Below, in pieces: positions 23,959 through 32,610 of a stretch of DNA of 50,522 bases (positions are counted from its first letter, which is position 1; each line of letters begins with the position of its first letter). The notes under the pieces were generated by a model, which was not told the origin of the DNA, made no database searches, and was given only the letters and a program-made list of their open reading frames with translations. This stretch comes from Chloroflexota bacterium (GTDB lineage Bacteria; Chloroflexota; Dehalococcoidia; Lucifugimonadales; UBA3495), in contig JAPPCX010000086.1 of NCBI GenBank assembly GCA_028875655.1, positions 1 to 50,522 of the forward strand, written 5' to 3'. The position numbers and the translations under genes were made by a program.

Positions 23959-24345
23959 CTATCCCGATACTCCAGCCGGCAGCGCCCCGATAGTCACCGC
24001 GCCATTGTCCGTCATCTCAGCAGTAAGCAGGCTGCCCCAGAGCAACTCCGTGCCAATCAAAGGCGTACTCTCGGACTCAATGATGCGAACCTCACTACGG
24101 CGGCCCTGCCAGAGTATCGTCCCAAGAAACGTCGGAAACGTTTCCGTCTCGCCGTTTGCCATCGTAAGAGCCATCGGCCGCGTCGGCTTAAGGCCGAGCA
24201 ATTCGATGAAGTCATGCGGCAGTGTGAACTGGCCGTTGAATCCGGTGTCGATGTGCGCTTCCACGCGGTGAACGTGCTCGTTAGCGTCAAGTATCCGCAT
24301 CGGCATCACCAGCTCCCAATTGTCGCTGATCCATCCGTTTGTCAT
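23959..24345 (-). CDS. Retroviral-type (clan AA) aspartyl protease-like protein
   Basis: The 128-residue protein contains the aspartic protease active-site motif in HIDTGFNGQFTLPHDFIELL (DTG near residue 33). Strand-rich sequence follows, with the flap region MANGETETFPTF and a C-terminal PLIGTELLWG, equivalent to the hydrophobic-hydrophobic-Gly motif. This single-domain form would act as a dimer. No signal peptide is seen, so it is cytoplasmic. GGGAGG precedes ATG 24345. It pairs with the 86-residue gene upstream, and both sit between hisH and hisA. Similar pairs recur in cyanobacteria and Chloroflexota to my knowledge, with unknown function. Confidence 0.8.
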   Translation of the reverse strand: MTNGWISDNWELVMPMRILDANEHVHRVEAHIDTGFNGQFTLPHDFIELLGLKPTRPMALTMANGETETFPTFLGTILWQGRRSEVRIIESESTPLIGTELLWGSLLTAEMTDNGAVTIGALPAGVSG

Positions 24346-24372
24346 AGACGGCCCCCTCCCTGCTACCCCCTG

Positions 24373-24633
24373 CTACCGCAATCTGGGAATTTTGTACACC
24401 GTCGGATGTCCGATTCTGACCGTATGCAGGATCGCATCCGGATGCAGGTCCAACAACTCCTTGGTAATGTAACCGAGGTCACGCCCGATAACATAATCCT
24501 CCGTGGTGATGTCCAGCACCAGGAGTTTGCCCTTCTCCTGCGGGTCCACCAGCGGCTTGATTTTCGTCTCGTAAAGCTCTTTGCCTCGCTCGTAGTCCTT
24601 CATCATTTGGTCGTCAATCGGCCGCTTTGACAT
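24373..24633 (-). CDS. Small conserved partner of the aspartyl protease
   Basis: The 86-residue protein (from ATG 24633, six bases after a strong AGGAGGG) starts with a charged helix MSKRPIDDQMMKDYERGKEL. It continues with a beta/alpha segment GKLLVLDITTEDYVIGRDLG and ends HTVRIGHPTVYKIPRLR. I do not know its family name. The strong ribosome binding site and the 27-base gap to the protease gene suggest co-expression; it could be the protease's substrate or regulator. Confidence 0.7.
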   Translation of the reverse strand: MSKRPIDDQMMKDYERGKELYETKIKPLVDPQEKGKLLVLDITTEDYVIGRDLGYITKELLDLHPDAILHTVRIGHPTVYKIPRLR

Positions 24634-24654
24634 ATCCAACCCTCCTGGCCGTAA

Positions 24655-25287
24655 TCAGCGGTTAGCGGCTACCTGCTTTACGAAGTTGGCGTAAATCCGC
24701 AGGCCGTTGTCGCCGCTCTTCTCCGGGTGGAACTGCGTCGCCACCACGTTGTCGCGCGCGTAGATGCTGCAAAACTCAACGCCGTACTCGGTGAGGCCCG
24801 CCACGTAGTCCCGCTCCACCGGGTCGGCGTAGTAGCTGTGGACGAAGTAGAAGTGGCTGTCCTGCGGAATGCCCTCCCACAGCGGATGCTCGCGCTGGAA
24901 CCGCACCGTGTTCCAACCCATGTGCGGCACCTTGAGGCCGTCGGGCAGGCGACGCACCCGGCCCGGCGCCTGCCCCAGGCAATCCGCGTCGCCCTCGTCG
25001 GTGGCGTCCAACAGCAGTTGCAGGCCCAGGCAGACGCCGAGGTAAGGGCGGCCACTGGCGATGTAGTCCAGCAGAGGGCGCACCAGCCCACGGGCTTGTA
25101 GCGCGCGCATGGCCGAGGGGCCGGAACCCTGCCCAGGCACGATCAATCCATCTGCGGCGGCCACCGCAGCCGGATCTGACGTCACCTCAGGCGTTACGCC
25201 GGCGCGCTCCACGGCGCGGGACACGCTGCGCAGGTTGCCCGATTCATAATCGATGATGACGATGGCAGGACTTTTGGATGCTGTCAT
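24655..25287 (-). CDS. hisH: Imidazole glycerol phosphate synthase glutaminase HisH
   Basis: The 210-residue class I glutamine amidotransferase supplies ammonia to HisF for making imidazole glycerol phosphate. The nucleophile is in YLGVCLGLQLLL (Cys near residue 85), and the His-Glu pair is in QFHPEKSGDNGL. The N-terminus IVIIDYESGNLRSVSRAVER is typical. The oxyanion-strand loop reads VPGQGSGPSAMRAL. ATG 25287 is chosen over an upstream in-frame start because it gives the normal family length. It follows the adenosyltransferase gene by 7 bases, so the two share a transcript. Confidence 0.95.
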   Translation of the reverse strand: MTASKSPAIVIIDYESGNLRSVSRAVERAGVTPEVTSDPAAVAAADGLIVPGQGSGPSAMRALQARGLVRPLLDYIASGRPYLGVCLGLQLLLDATDEGDADCLGQAPGRVRRLPDGLKVPHMGWNTVRFQREHPLWEGIPQDSHFYFVHSYYADPVERDYVAGLTEYGVEFCSIYARDNVVATQFHPEKSGDNGLRIYANFVKQVAANR

Positions 25288-25294
25288 CGCCCGA

Positions 25295-25885
25295 TCAGAC
25301 CCGGTCGCCGGTGGCCCGCTCAATGGGGATTTCGCGGTCGTGGTACCGGGCCAGCACGAAGAGCAGATCGCCTAACCGATTCAGGTAGGCGAGAATTAGC
25401 GGGTTGGTCAGGCCGCCGGCCTCCGACAGCGCCACCACCCGCCGCTCCGCCGTGCGAATCACCGTGCGCGCAGAGTCCATGGCCGATGACGACGGCGTGC
25501 CGCCGGGAAGGATGAACACCTGCGGCATCTGGAAGTGCGTTTCCAGCTCGTCGATGGTCTCTTCCAGGTTGTCCACCATCTCCTCGGTCACGGGTTTGAA
25601 GTGCTGGTGGAAAAGATCGTACTTCTCGGGGTCCGTGGCCAGCTCGGCCGCCACGGTGAACAGCTCCCGTTGCAGGTCGCGCAGGATGTTCTTCACCTTG
25701 TCGTCGTCCGTGAGCGCGCGGGCCAGACCCATGAGGCTGACCGCCTCGTCGGTGATGCCATACGCCTCGGTATGGGGGTTGGCCTTGGACACCCGACCGC
25801 CGTAGAGCAGGCTGGTCTCGCCCTGGTCTCCGTACTTGGTATAAACGCGCTTGCGACGCGACGCTGATGATGACGACGTGCTCAT
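25295..25885 (-). CDS. ATP:cob(I)alamin adenosyltransferase, PduO type
   Basis: The 196-residue helical protein carries the ATP-binding N-terminus VYTKYGDQGETSLLYGGRV and the conserved FILPGGTPSSSAMDSARTVI with AERRVVAL, ending LNRLGDLLFVLARYHDRE. It transfers the adenosyl group from ATP to cob(I)alamin to make coenzyme B12. All recognised active-site elements (GDxGxT, RTVxRxAER) are present. ATG 25885 gives a normal length. It leads the run that includes hisH and hisA. Upstream is the divergent L25 gene. Confidence 0.93.
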   Translation of the reverse strand: MSTSSSSASRRKRVYTKYGDQGETSLLYGGRVSKANPHTEAYGITDEAVSLMGLARALTDDDKVKNILRDLQRELFTVAAELATDPEKYDLFHQHFKPVTEEMVDNLEETIDELETHFQMPQVFILPGGTPSSSAMDSARTVIRTAERRVVALSEAGGLTNPLILAYLNRLGDLLFVLARYHDREIPIERATGDRV

Positions 25886-26058
25886 GACAATACACTCCCA
25901 ACCCGGTTTGCTGCGGTGCACCATTCTAGCACCCCCACCTGCCCGTCGCCCATAGCCGTCGGCGCGCGCTGTCCCAACCCGGCATGTGCTATGATATGCC
26001 GTCGTTGCGGGTCGCGTTGGCCCGCTGCAGTTACCCGCATCCAGGAGTTCCCGACACA

Positions 26059-26367
26059 ATGACCACCCAGGCGGTTTCCCTCGAACTTGAGCCACGCGAG
26101 ACGTTGGGCAAAAAAGTGAAAGCCCTGCGTCGCGCCGGCATCGTGCCCGTGCATCTCTACGGGCGAGACACCGACTCCCGCGCCTTGCAGTGCGAGGTCC
26201 GGACGCTGCTTCGCGCCATTAGCCAGGCCGGCGGCGAGTACGGCCAGCCCATGAGCGTCAGCATCGCCGGAGAATTGGGCGAATACACTGCCGAGACGTC
26301 CGAGATCCAATGGGATCCCCGTACCGGAGACATTCTCCACGTGGATTTCCGCATCGTCTCGTCCTGA
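26059..26367 (+). CDS. rplY: Ribosomal protein bL25, short form
   Basis: The 102-residue protein matches the 5S-rRNA-binding domain of bL25: LELEPRETLGKKVKALRRAG, IVPVHLYGRD, and WDPRTGDILHVDFRIV. The longer Ctc/TL5 forms common outside Gammaproteobacteria have an extra C-terminal domain of roughly 100 residues, absent here, so this is the short form. CCAGGAG precedes ATG 26059. It is transcribed away from the adenosyltransferase gene. Confidence 0.9.
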   Translation: MTTQAVSLELEPRETLGKKVKALRRAGIVPVHLYGRDTDSRALQCEVRTLLRAISQAGGEYGQPMSVSIAGELGEYTAETSEIQWDPRTGDILHVDFRIVSS

Positions 26368-26386
26368 CGACGTTTCGTTGACCTTG

Positions 26387-26409
26387 GGGGTGGGCATCAA
26401 ACCCGCCCC
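26387..26409. repeat. GC-rich hairpin after the L25 gene
   Basis: GGGGTGGG (26387-26394) pairs with CCCGCCCC (26402-26409), with one G-T pair and a CATCAAA loop. It resembles the GTAGGGGC...GCCCCTAC palindromes at 1902 and 1992 and may be a diverged copy. It could also protect the L25 mRNA end. Confidence 0.5.
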
Positions 26410-26448
26410 TCACCTATTGCGTCCAGCCCCCGACCCAGGAGGCCCAAC

Positions 26449-27219
26449 ATGTACATGGTTTTCCTCAGCGAGTCCGGTCTCACCGGCGCCAGCGCCAACG
26501 ATCCCAATCAACCGCACCACATCCACGCCGGGCTCCTGGTGCAGGAAAATCAGTACATATCAATGTGCGGCGAGTACGACGCGCTGGTGCGCCGGCATTT
26601 CGGCAGTCCTCCGGGCGCCGGCGGCGTTCCCGCCGAACTCAATCCCCGGCACGTTTATCAGGGAACCGGCCCCTTCCGCTCCTGGCGGCCGGATCAGCGC
26701 GCCGAGTTGATCCAGGACTGCCTCAGCATCCTGATCCGCCGTGAAACGCCCATGATCGTTTCTTATATCAGCAAGGCCGAGTACGTCGCCGCCACCGGAG
26801 CGGAAGGCAACTCCCTTTATGGGCACACTGACCCGTCCCGCCTGGCGTTCAGCAGGTTCCTCCTGGCGCTCACCATGTTCCTTGATGAGAACGTGATGGC
26901 CCAGATGAACCCCGACGACATCATGCAGTCGAGTTGGAACGTCAGCGACTACGCGATGCTGATGGCCGGATCCGAATCGCCATCGATTTCCGCGGCGCTG
27001 ACGGAGTTCCTGGGTGATGAATCGGACACCGTATCGGCGTCCATCTATGACGACCTGATCGTCGCGCCGCCGGCGACCTGCGTCGGCGCGCAACTGGTCA
27101 ACATCTGCGCCTACTTTGTGCGTCGCTGGCTACACCAGCCCGGCGCCGTCCACAGCTACTTTGAGGCCCTGCGCGACGGGCGTGTCATCCAGGTGATCTA
27201 CCCCTACCAGTTCGATTAA
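26449..27219 (+). CDS. DUF3800-like protein lacking two conserved aspartates
   Basis: The 256-residue protein has the DUF3800 plan. It starts MYMVFLSESG, where the family has a DESG-type RNase H-like first strand. There is a middle block RAELIQDCLSILIRRETPMI, and the end CVGAQLVNICAYFVRRWLH corresponds to the family's LQLADLxAY. The first Asp is Ser at residue 7, and the C-terminal Asp is Asn near residue 217. These positions are expected to hold metal-binding acids, so catalysis is probably lost while the fold is kept. AGGAGG precedes ATG 26449. DUF3800 proteins are often near mobile or defence genes. No coupled partner is seen. Confidence 0.75.
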   Translation: MYMVFLSESGLTGASANDPNQPHHIHAGLLVQENQYISMCGEYDALVRRHFGSPPGAGGVPAELNPRHVYQGTGPFRSWRPDQRAELIQDCLSILIRRETPMIVSYISKAEYVAATGAEGNSLYGHTDPSRLAFSRFLLALTMFLDENVMAQMNPDDIMQSSWNVSDYAMLMAGSESPSISAALTEFLGDESDTVSASIYDDLIVAPPATCVGAQLVNICAYFVRRWLHQPGAVHSYFEALRDGRVIQVIYPYQFD

Positions 27220-27290
27220 TCCTCCGGGGCCGACTGAACGTACTCTAGGTACGGGTACATGACAGGGTTTGGTCAGTCGCGGAGGTACGG

Positions 27291-28868
27291 ATGGGTCTGT
27301 CGCAGATGATTTCGCGTTGGGGCGGAATCTTGATCGTCGCTCTCGTGGCTTGCGCGGCCATTATGGCCTGCGGCCAGCCCGGGCGATCCTCCTACACGCC
27401 GCAGCGTCTCACCCAACCCCCGCCGGCGACTTCTTCACCGGCCACGGACGCGCCACCCACCGCCGAGTCCGACGCTACTGCAACGCCGGGCATAGAAGCG
27501 CCGGCCACTCCCTATTCCCAACGCGCCTACGACCCCAACCGCACCATGTATGGTATCTGGGATGGCCTGGGCCACGACCCTGGTGATTCCCTGGCGGCGC
27601 TTGAGGACACCGTATTCTACGACGATAAGTCCCAGGCCTACGTCATCCTGGAGGCCCTCAAGTTCGTCAACCTGGACGTGGCCCGCGCCGGCCTGGATAC
27701 CCTCACCGAACTGACCGGGCAGGACTTTGACTTTGACCGCCGGCGGTGGCGCGAGTGGGTGGGCGCGCGGGAGGAGGAGTACGCCCCGCCGTCCGACTAC
27801 GGCCGGTGGAAAGTGAACGGGCTGGCGGTAATCGACACCGACATGGCGGCCCTATTGGAACCCGGCATCGAGCATTCCCGCGTCAATCTGACCGAAGTGG
27901 TCTGGGGCGGCGTCAAGCTGGACGGCATCCCGCCTCTGGAGCACGCGCCTTACATCCTGCCCGAGGAGGCGTCGTATCTTTTGCCCGACGACCGGGTATT
28001 CGGCGTCTCCATCAACGGCGAGCATCGCGCCTACCCCCTGCGCGTGATGAACGCCCACGAGCTGGCCAACGACACCCTGGGCGGCGAACCCATATCGCTG
28101 GTGTATTGAACGCTCTGCGGCACCGGAATCGTGTATTCCGGCATCGTCAACGGCGAACCCACCACCTTCGGCACTTCCGGCCTGCTCTACCGCAGCAACA
28201 AGGTGATGTACGACCGGGCCACGCGCTCGCTGTGGAACCAGTTCATCGGCGAGCCGGTCATCGGCCCGCTGGCCGATTCAGGCATCCGCCAACCCTTCTT
28301 CCCGTCCGTGGTCACCACCTGGGGCGAATGGTGGGACGAGCACCCCGACACTACGGTGCTTTCGCAGGACACCGGCATTTACCCCGCCGAGTTCTACGTA
28401 CCCGAGGACAATCCCCTTGCCATCTACTACAACTACTTCACCTCGGAAGAAGTAATGTTCCCGGTGTGGCTGCGGGATGAGACCTTCCAGCCCAAGCATG
28501 TGGTCGTCGGCCTCACCGTGGGCGACGCCGCCAAAGCCTACTCGGTTCGGGATTTGCAGGCAGAGCGTTTGGTCAACGATACGGTGGGCGGAATGAACGT
28601 AGTGGTAGTGGCGTCGCCGGAATCCCGCGCCGGCCGCATCTACGAGCGAGGCGATTTGACGTTCACACCTGCAGATGACGATAATCCCAACCTGGCGCCG
28701 GCGGCCTTGCTGGACGACAGCGGCACGCGGTGGGCGGTGACCGAGGAAGGGCTGGTAGCTGACACCGGTTCGGAGCTACGGCTGCCGCGTATCCCCAGCA
28801 TCACGTCGTTCTGGTTCGGCTGGTACCAGTACCATCCGGACACCGAGATCTACGGCCAGGACAGGTAA
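27291..28868 (+). CDS. DUF3179 lipoprotein, candidate selenoprotein (in-frame TGA at codon 273)
   Basis: Read through the TGA at 28107-28109, the frame gives 525 residues. The start is ATG 27291 after GCGGAGG. The signal peptide ends in an IMAC lipobox near residue 27, followed by a proline/threonine linker. The DUF3179 domain contains RAYPLRVMNAHELANDTLGG, then Y-TGA-TLCGTGIVY where the family has TYCPLCGTAIVF, and FGTSGLLYRSN with VMYDRATRSLWNQ. A second subdomain has AYSVRDLQAERLVNDTVGG, ending SFWFGWYQYHPDTEIYG. Everything downstream of the TGA is intact and family-like, and the TGA replaces the first Cys of CxxC. A hairpin follows as expected for a SECIS. The alternative is a nonsense mutation splitting the gene; an internal restart at GTG 28131 lacks a ribosome binding site. 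Confidence 0.7.
28107..28141 (+). promoter_or_regulatory. Candidate bacterial SECIS element
   Basis: The TGA at 28107-28109 is followed after 13 bases by CCGGAAT (28123-28129), the loop CGTGT (28130-28134) and ATTCCGG (28135-28141), a perfect 7-bp stem. The loop begins 21 bases after the TGA and has G as its second base followed by U. This fits the general bacterial SECIS description: a stem-loop shortly after UGA with a G in the first two loop positions. The hairpin codes TGIVYSG, while the family usually has an Asp-Arg type ending there. Confidence 0.6.
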
Positions 28869-28888
28869 CGGCGACCGCGGCAGCGTCG

Positions 28889-29773
28889 CTAATCCCAGCG
28901 CACGCGCCGGCGCAGTTGGGCGCTGAGGACGTCCACCGCAATTACCAGCAGCAGGTACCACACCAGCAGCAACCCAACGTCGTCGTAGTGGAACCACGAC
29001 ATCCGCAGCCGGAACTCCCGGCCCAGGCCGCCAGCGTTGAGGAATCCCACCACCACGGTGGTGCGGATCACCACCTCCCAGCGGTACATCAGGAAGGTCA
29101 GGAACAGCGGCAACGCCTGGGGGAATACGCCGTACAGCAGTACCTTGGGGCTGGACGCGCCGGCCGCCCGCAACGCCCGAGCCGGCGCCGGGTCCAGGTT
29201 CTCCACCACCTCAGAAGTCAGGCGACCCACGATGCCCAGGTTGTGGATGCCAAGGGCCAGCGCGCCGGGGATGATTCCCGGCGACAGGAAGAACACGATG
29301 AGCATGGCCCACACCAGCTCCGGTATGGCCCTCGTCAGCGCGTAGAATACCCGCACCGCCGCGTACACGACTCTGCCAGTACGGGACGGCGCGCCGCCCA
29401 GCGTGCCGTCGCTCACGTTGCGCGCGCCCGGCATCAGCAGAATCAGTGCGCCCACTCCGGCAATGCCCATGGCCAGCACCGACATGGCCAGCGTGTTCAA
29501 CGCCAGTTGGCCAGTCTCCCGCCATCGCGCCGCCTGCACGAACGGCGACGGACCATCAGAGTCCGCTCCGGCCAGGCTGGCCACGAACTGGCCGGCGTTC
29601 TGCCAGGTGCGCTGCCGGAACAGGTCGCCGAACCCGCTGTCTCCGTCCAGCAGTATGAACGCCCACGCGGCCACGACCAGCATGGCCGCCGCATAGGCCG
29701 ACCAGCGCAGCGCGCTGAATCGCACTCGCGCCCCGTCTCGGGGATGGGATTGCCCGATACCGGCGCGTTCCAT
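28889..29773 (-). CDS. phnE: Phosphonate-type ABC transporter permease, second
   Basis: The roughly 294-residue membrane protein belongs to the PhnE-like permeases: about six spans, with the cytoplasmic coupling loop EVVENLDPAPARALRAAGAS and the signature FPQALPLFLTFLMYRWEVVI. The ATG at 29773 overlaps the upstream permease's stop as TGATG, favouring it over ATG 29809, which lies inside that gene. It pairs with the other permease as a heterodimer in the inner membrane. It is last in a four-gene operon. PhnE-like pairs import phosphonate, phosphite or phosphate; no C-P lyase genes are present to narrow it down. Confidence 0.87.
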   Translation of the reverse strand: MERAGIGQSHPRDGARVRFSALRWSAYAAAMLVVAAWAFILLDGDSGFGDLFRQRTWQNAGQFVASLAGADSDGPSPFVQAARWRETGQLALNTLAMSVLAMGIAGVGALILLMPGARNVSDGTLGGAPSRTGRVVYAAVRVFYALTRAIPELVWAMLIVFFLSPGIIPGALALGIHNLGIVGRLTSEVVENLDPAPARALRAAGASSPKVLLYGVFPQALPLFLTFLMYRWEVVIRTTVVVGFLNAGGLGREFRLRMSWFHYDDVGLLLVWYLLLVIAVDVLSAQLRRRVRWD

Positions 29774-30585
29774 CAGTAGGCCATGCTCCGGCGCACTCGG
29801 CTGCTCCACCAGTCAACGGCCACCACCAGCGCCACGAGGAATATCAGCAGCGTCCATACCTGCCGGAACAGCAGGTCCGCCAGCGACAACTCAATCTGAA
29901 AACCAATGCCGTCGATGCCGACGAAACTCATGATGGCGGCAGCGCGGATGCCGCATTCCAGCCGGTAGAAGGTGTAGCTGAGCAGGTCGGGCAGCGCCAT
30001 TGGTATGTAGCCGTAGAGCAGGATGTGCGCCGACGACGCCCCGGTGGTGCGCAGCGCGGCCACCGGCTCGGCAGGAACGTCCTGCAACTGCTCCGCGTAG
30101 ATACGGCCCAGGATGCCGGCGTAGGGAATTGCCATGGCCAGGATCGCTGCCATCGGCGACAGCCCGACGGCGGCCACAAACAGCAGCACCCACACCAGTT
30201 CATGCACCGAGCGCATCGCCGCCAGCAGGAAACGCACCGACGCCATTAGCGTCCGGCGCCGCGTTTCCGACCCGTCCGGCGACGATGCCAGTACACCGGA
30301 TGCCAGCACCCCCAATGGCAACCCCAGAGCTACCGCTATGGACATGCCGGCGATGGCGTAGGCCAGGGTGTGCCAGCTTGCTACTACGCAGATGCGCAGA
30401 AACTCCTGCGACAGCTCCGGAGGGAACAGGGCCAGCAAAACCTGCAACGCCGCGCCGCCGCCGCCGGTGTGGCCAATGGGCTGCTGCCAGTCCACCCGCG
30501 ACAGGCTCCAGGCCAACGCGAACACTATCCCCAGCGTTAGCAGGCGCGGGCCGGTAAGCCAGTTTTGCAGCCGCCGTAAAGACAT
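29773..30585 (-). CDS. phnE: Phosphonate-type ABC transporter permease, first
   Basis: The 270-residue protein has five to six membrane spans and the PhnE coupling region GILGRIYAEQLQDVPAEPVA followed by ALRTTGASSAHILLYGYIPM, then YTFYRLECGIRAAAIMSFVG. These match the permease motifs of PhnE proteins. It lies 17 bases after the ATPase gene and overlaps the second permease gene by one base. Two distinct permeases in one operon occur in several phosphonate/phosphite systems. Confidence 0.88.
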   Translation of the reverse strand: MSLRRLQNWLTGPRLLTLGIVFALAWSLSRVDWQQPIGHTGGGGAALQVLLALFPPELSQEFLRICVVASWHTLAYAIAGMSIAVALGLPLGVLASGVLASSPDGSETRRRTLMASVRFLLAAMRSVHELVWVLLFVAAVGLSPMAAILAMAIPYAGILGRIYAEQLQDVPAEPVAALRTTGASSAHILLYGYIPMALPDLLSYTFYRLECGIRAAAIMSFVGIDGIGFQIELSLADLLFRQVWTLLIFLVALVVAVDWWSSRVRRSMAY

Positions 30586-30602
30586 GGAGCAGCGGCTATC
30601 AA

Positions 30603-31460
30603 CTAGCCGTCGCGGGCCGCCAGTCCCGCCAGCGGTTCGATGTCGTCGGTATCATCCCCCAGGTCGTACAACTCATCCAGCACGGCGTCATCGAGTTCGC
30701 CGGCGGGAAGGTCGAACTGGACGCGGCTCTCGCGCAGTCCGATCACCCTGGTGAAATGCCGCCGGATCAACGATGCCGTGTGCAGGCTGGCGATCAACGT
30801 GCGCTGGCTGCTGCCGTCATTCTCGTTCCACGAGACGAGGCCGACCAGCAGCTCCATCACTTCCTCGGCGCGGGCCGGGTCCAGCGACGCTACGGGTTCG
30901 TCGGCGAGAATCACCAGCGGCGACTGCATCATCATCCGCGCGATGGCCACCCGTTGCTGTTCACCGCCGGACAGTCGCCCTGGACGTTCGTTGATCTTGT
31001 CGGCGATGCCGACTCGCGCCAGGGCCTGTTGAGCGGCGCGGCGCTCCATGGGCCAGACCAGCGAGAGTATCGAGCGGGCCAGGGTCCAGTGGCCCAACCG
31101 CCCGGCCAACACGTTGTGCAACACCGGCAGGTGGGGGACCAGGTCGAAACGTTGGCTGACGATGCCCACCAGGGAGGCGAGCTCCCGGCCCGGCTTCAGT
31201 TCGGCGGGCGATTTGCCGTTGATAATGACCGAGCGTGTCCCTTGATCGGGCACCAGCGCTCCTGCCAGCAGGCGCAGCAGGGTTGTTTTGCCGCTGCCCG
31301 AGGGGCCGACCAACGCCACCCGTTCGCCGGCGTGGATGGCGAGGCTCAGCGGCGCAAGGCCCTGGTTTGTTCCATAAACCTTTGCCGCACTCTTTATAGT
31401 GACAAGCGGCTCGGGCGCAGCAACCTGCTCGCCAGTCCGCACTGGGCGGACTGTGCTCAT
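30603..31460 (-). CDS. phnC: Phosphonate-type ABC transporter ATPase
   Basis: The 285-residue ATPase has Walker [12 protein letters not shown] near residue 52, a Q-loop [15 protein letters not shown], the signature [15 protein letters not shown], Walker [17 protein letters not shown], and the switch His in [15 protein letters not shown]. The sequence after the Q-loop, with a [10 protein letters not shown] stretch, is characteristic of PhnC. Its start overlaps the binding-protein stop as ATGA. An acidic tail of about 35 residues extends past the usual end. Confidence 0.92.
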   Translation of the reverse strand: MSTVRPVRTGEQVAAPEPLVTIKSAAKVYGTNQGLAPLSLAIHAGERVALVGPSGSGKTTLLRLLAGALVPDQGTRSVIINGKSPAELKPGRELASLVGIVSQRFDLVPHLPVLHNVLAGRLGHWTLARSILSLVWPMERRAAQQALARVGIADKINERPGRLSGGEQQRVAIARMMMQSPLVILADEPVASLDPARAEEVMELLVGLVSWNENDGSSQRTLIASLHTASLIRRHFTRVIGLRESRVQFDLPAGELDDAVLDELYDLGDDTDDIEPLAGLAARDG

Positions 31461-32365
31461 TGTATTATTCCAAGTTCCCGCGCTACGCTCTCAATGGCCT
31501 GGTAGTTTGCGTTATCGGTGGCGATGAACCGTTCGGTGCTGAATAGTTCCAGGATTTCGCCGTGCTCTTGCGTGTTGAGCGCCAGCAGGGCGGCCTGCAC
31601 CTTGTCAGTGAATCCGTCGCCGTACACTTCGTCCAAATCTGCCCGCGCCGTCCAGTTGTAGTTGAAATAGTTGGGGGTGGTGTCCAGCTCGCGCACTTGG
31701 GCCGGGTCGGCCTTGCCCTCCGTCACCGCCCGCGCCCACACGTCCTCGGCCAGAGCGCCTACATCGTAGGAACCGGCCGCCACCAGTTGCCAGGTTTTGT
31801 CGTGAGAACCCGAGAATCCCGGCGCTGTCCGGAAATCGTCGGCGACGTTAATGCCGGCATCGCCCAGGAAATACCGCGGCATCAGGTGGCCGGAGGTAGA
31901 GCTTTCGCTGCCGAAGGTGATAGTCAGGTCGCCGGTCCTGCCCACCAGATCATCCAGACTGTTTAGGTCGGCGAACTCGTCGCCTCCGCGCACGACGTAC
32001 TTGGAGTGAAACTCGGCATCGTGGGCCCGCTGGACGATGGCGCGTGAGCCGGGGTTCTGCAACCGTGCCTGCACCCCGGTCAGCGCGCCGAAAAAGGCCA
32101 GCTGCACGTCGTTCTGGCTGAACGCGGTGACCACCGCCGAGTAGGACACGCTGGGTACGTATTCCACCGGAACGTCCAGTTCTTTGGAGAGGTAGTCGGC
32201 GAAGATTTCGTAGCGTCGCGCCAGGCGTTGGGCATCCTGGTCGGGAATGCCGCCCACGCGCAGGGTCGGGGATTCCTCCTGGGCGCAGGACATCGCCAGC
32301 AGCGCCAGGAAAACCGAGACGACGGAGATGAGCAGGAATCGGGACAATGAGGACGAAAATGCCAT
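31457..32365 (-). CDS. phnD: Phosphate/phosphonate ABC solute-binding lipoprotein
   Basis: The 302-residue protein has a lipoprotein signal ending LAMSC near residue 27. The PhnD-type fold follows: LRVGGIPDQDAQRLARRYEI, YLSKELDVPVEYVPSVSYSA, VQLAFFGALTGVQAR, and the ligand loop ITFGSESSTSGHLMPRYFL, where SSTSG is the phosphonate-binding hallmark. It delivers its ligand to the two PhnE-like permeases. ATG 32365 follows GGGGGAG; upstream codons are not signal-like. It is the first gene of the operon, so the promoter should lie in 32366-32470. Confidence 0.93.
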   Translation of the reverse strand: MAFSSSLSRFLLISVVSVFLALLAMSCAQEESPTLRVGGIPDQDAQRLARRYEIFADYLSKELDVPVEYVPSVSYSAVVTAFSQNDVQLAFFGALTGVQARLQNPGSRAIVQRAHDAEFHSKYVVRGGDEFADLNSLDDLVGRTGDLTITFGSESSTSGHLMPRYFLGDAGINVADDFRTAPGFSGSHDKTWQLVAAGSYDVGALAEDVWARAVTEGKADPAQVRELDTTPNYFNYNWTARADLDEVYGDGFTDKVQAALLALNTQEHGEILELFSTERFIATDNANYQAIESVARELGIIQ

Positions 32366-32474
32366 CGATACTCCCCCGGCTATCATGCGGGGCAAACAAA
32401 CTGGCGCGATAGTATCAACGCATCTGCCGTAGGTCAACATCGCTCTCCGATCCGGGGCAAATGCGGCATCATGC

Positions 32475-32480
32475 TATAAT
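32475..32480 (+). promoter_or_regulatory. -10-like TATAAT upstream of tRNA-Ser
   Basis: A perfect TATAAT lies 40 bases before the tRNA-Ser gene. No convincing -35 is seen at 16-18 bases upstream. A GC-rich hairpin (CCGGAG/CTCCGG) lies between it and the tRNA. Confidence 0.4.
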
Positions 32481-32520
32481 GTCGTCCGCCGCGCCGGAGC
32501 GACCCTCCGGGGCGCTGTGC

Positions 32521-32610
32521 GGAGAGGTGCCAGAGTGGACGAATGGGCGCGACTGGAAATCGCGTAGGGGTTAACGCCTCTCGCGGGTTCGAATCCCGCC
32601 CTCTCCGCCA
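32521..32610 (+). tRNA. tRNA-Ser (anticodon GGA)
   Basis: The acceptor stem GGAGAGG (32521-32527) pairs with CCTCTCC (32600-32606), then G and an encoded CCA. The anticodon stem CGCGA/TCGCG encloses CTGGAAA, with GGA at 32555-32557. A long variable arm (TAGGGGTTAACGCCTC) marks the class II serine type. The T-arm reads CGGGTTCGAATCCCG. It looks intact. Confidence 0.97.

Noticed and set aside
28131-28868. Second part of the DUF3179 gene as an independent gene from GTG 28131
   Set aside because: No ribosome binding site precedes it, and the product would begin in the middle of a conserved motif; read-through or a broken gene explains it better.
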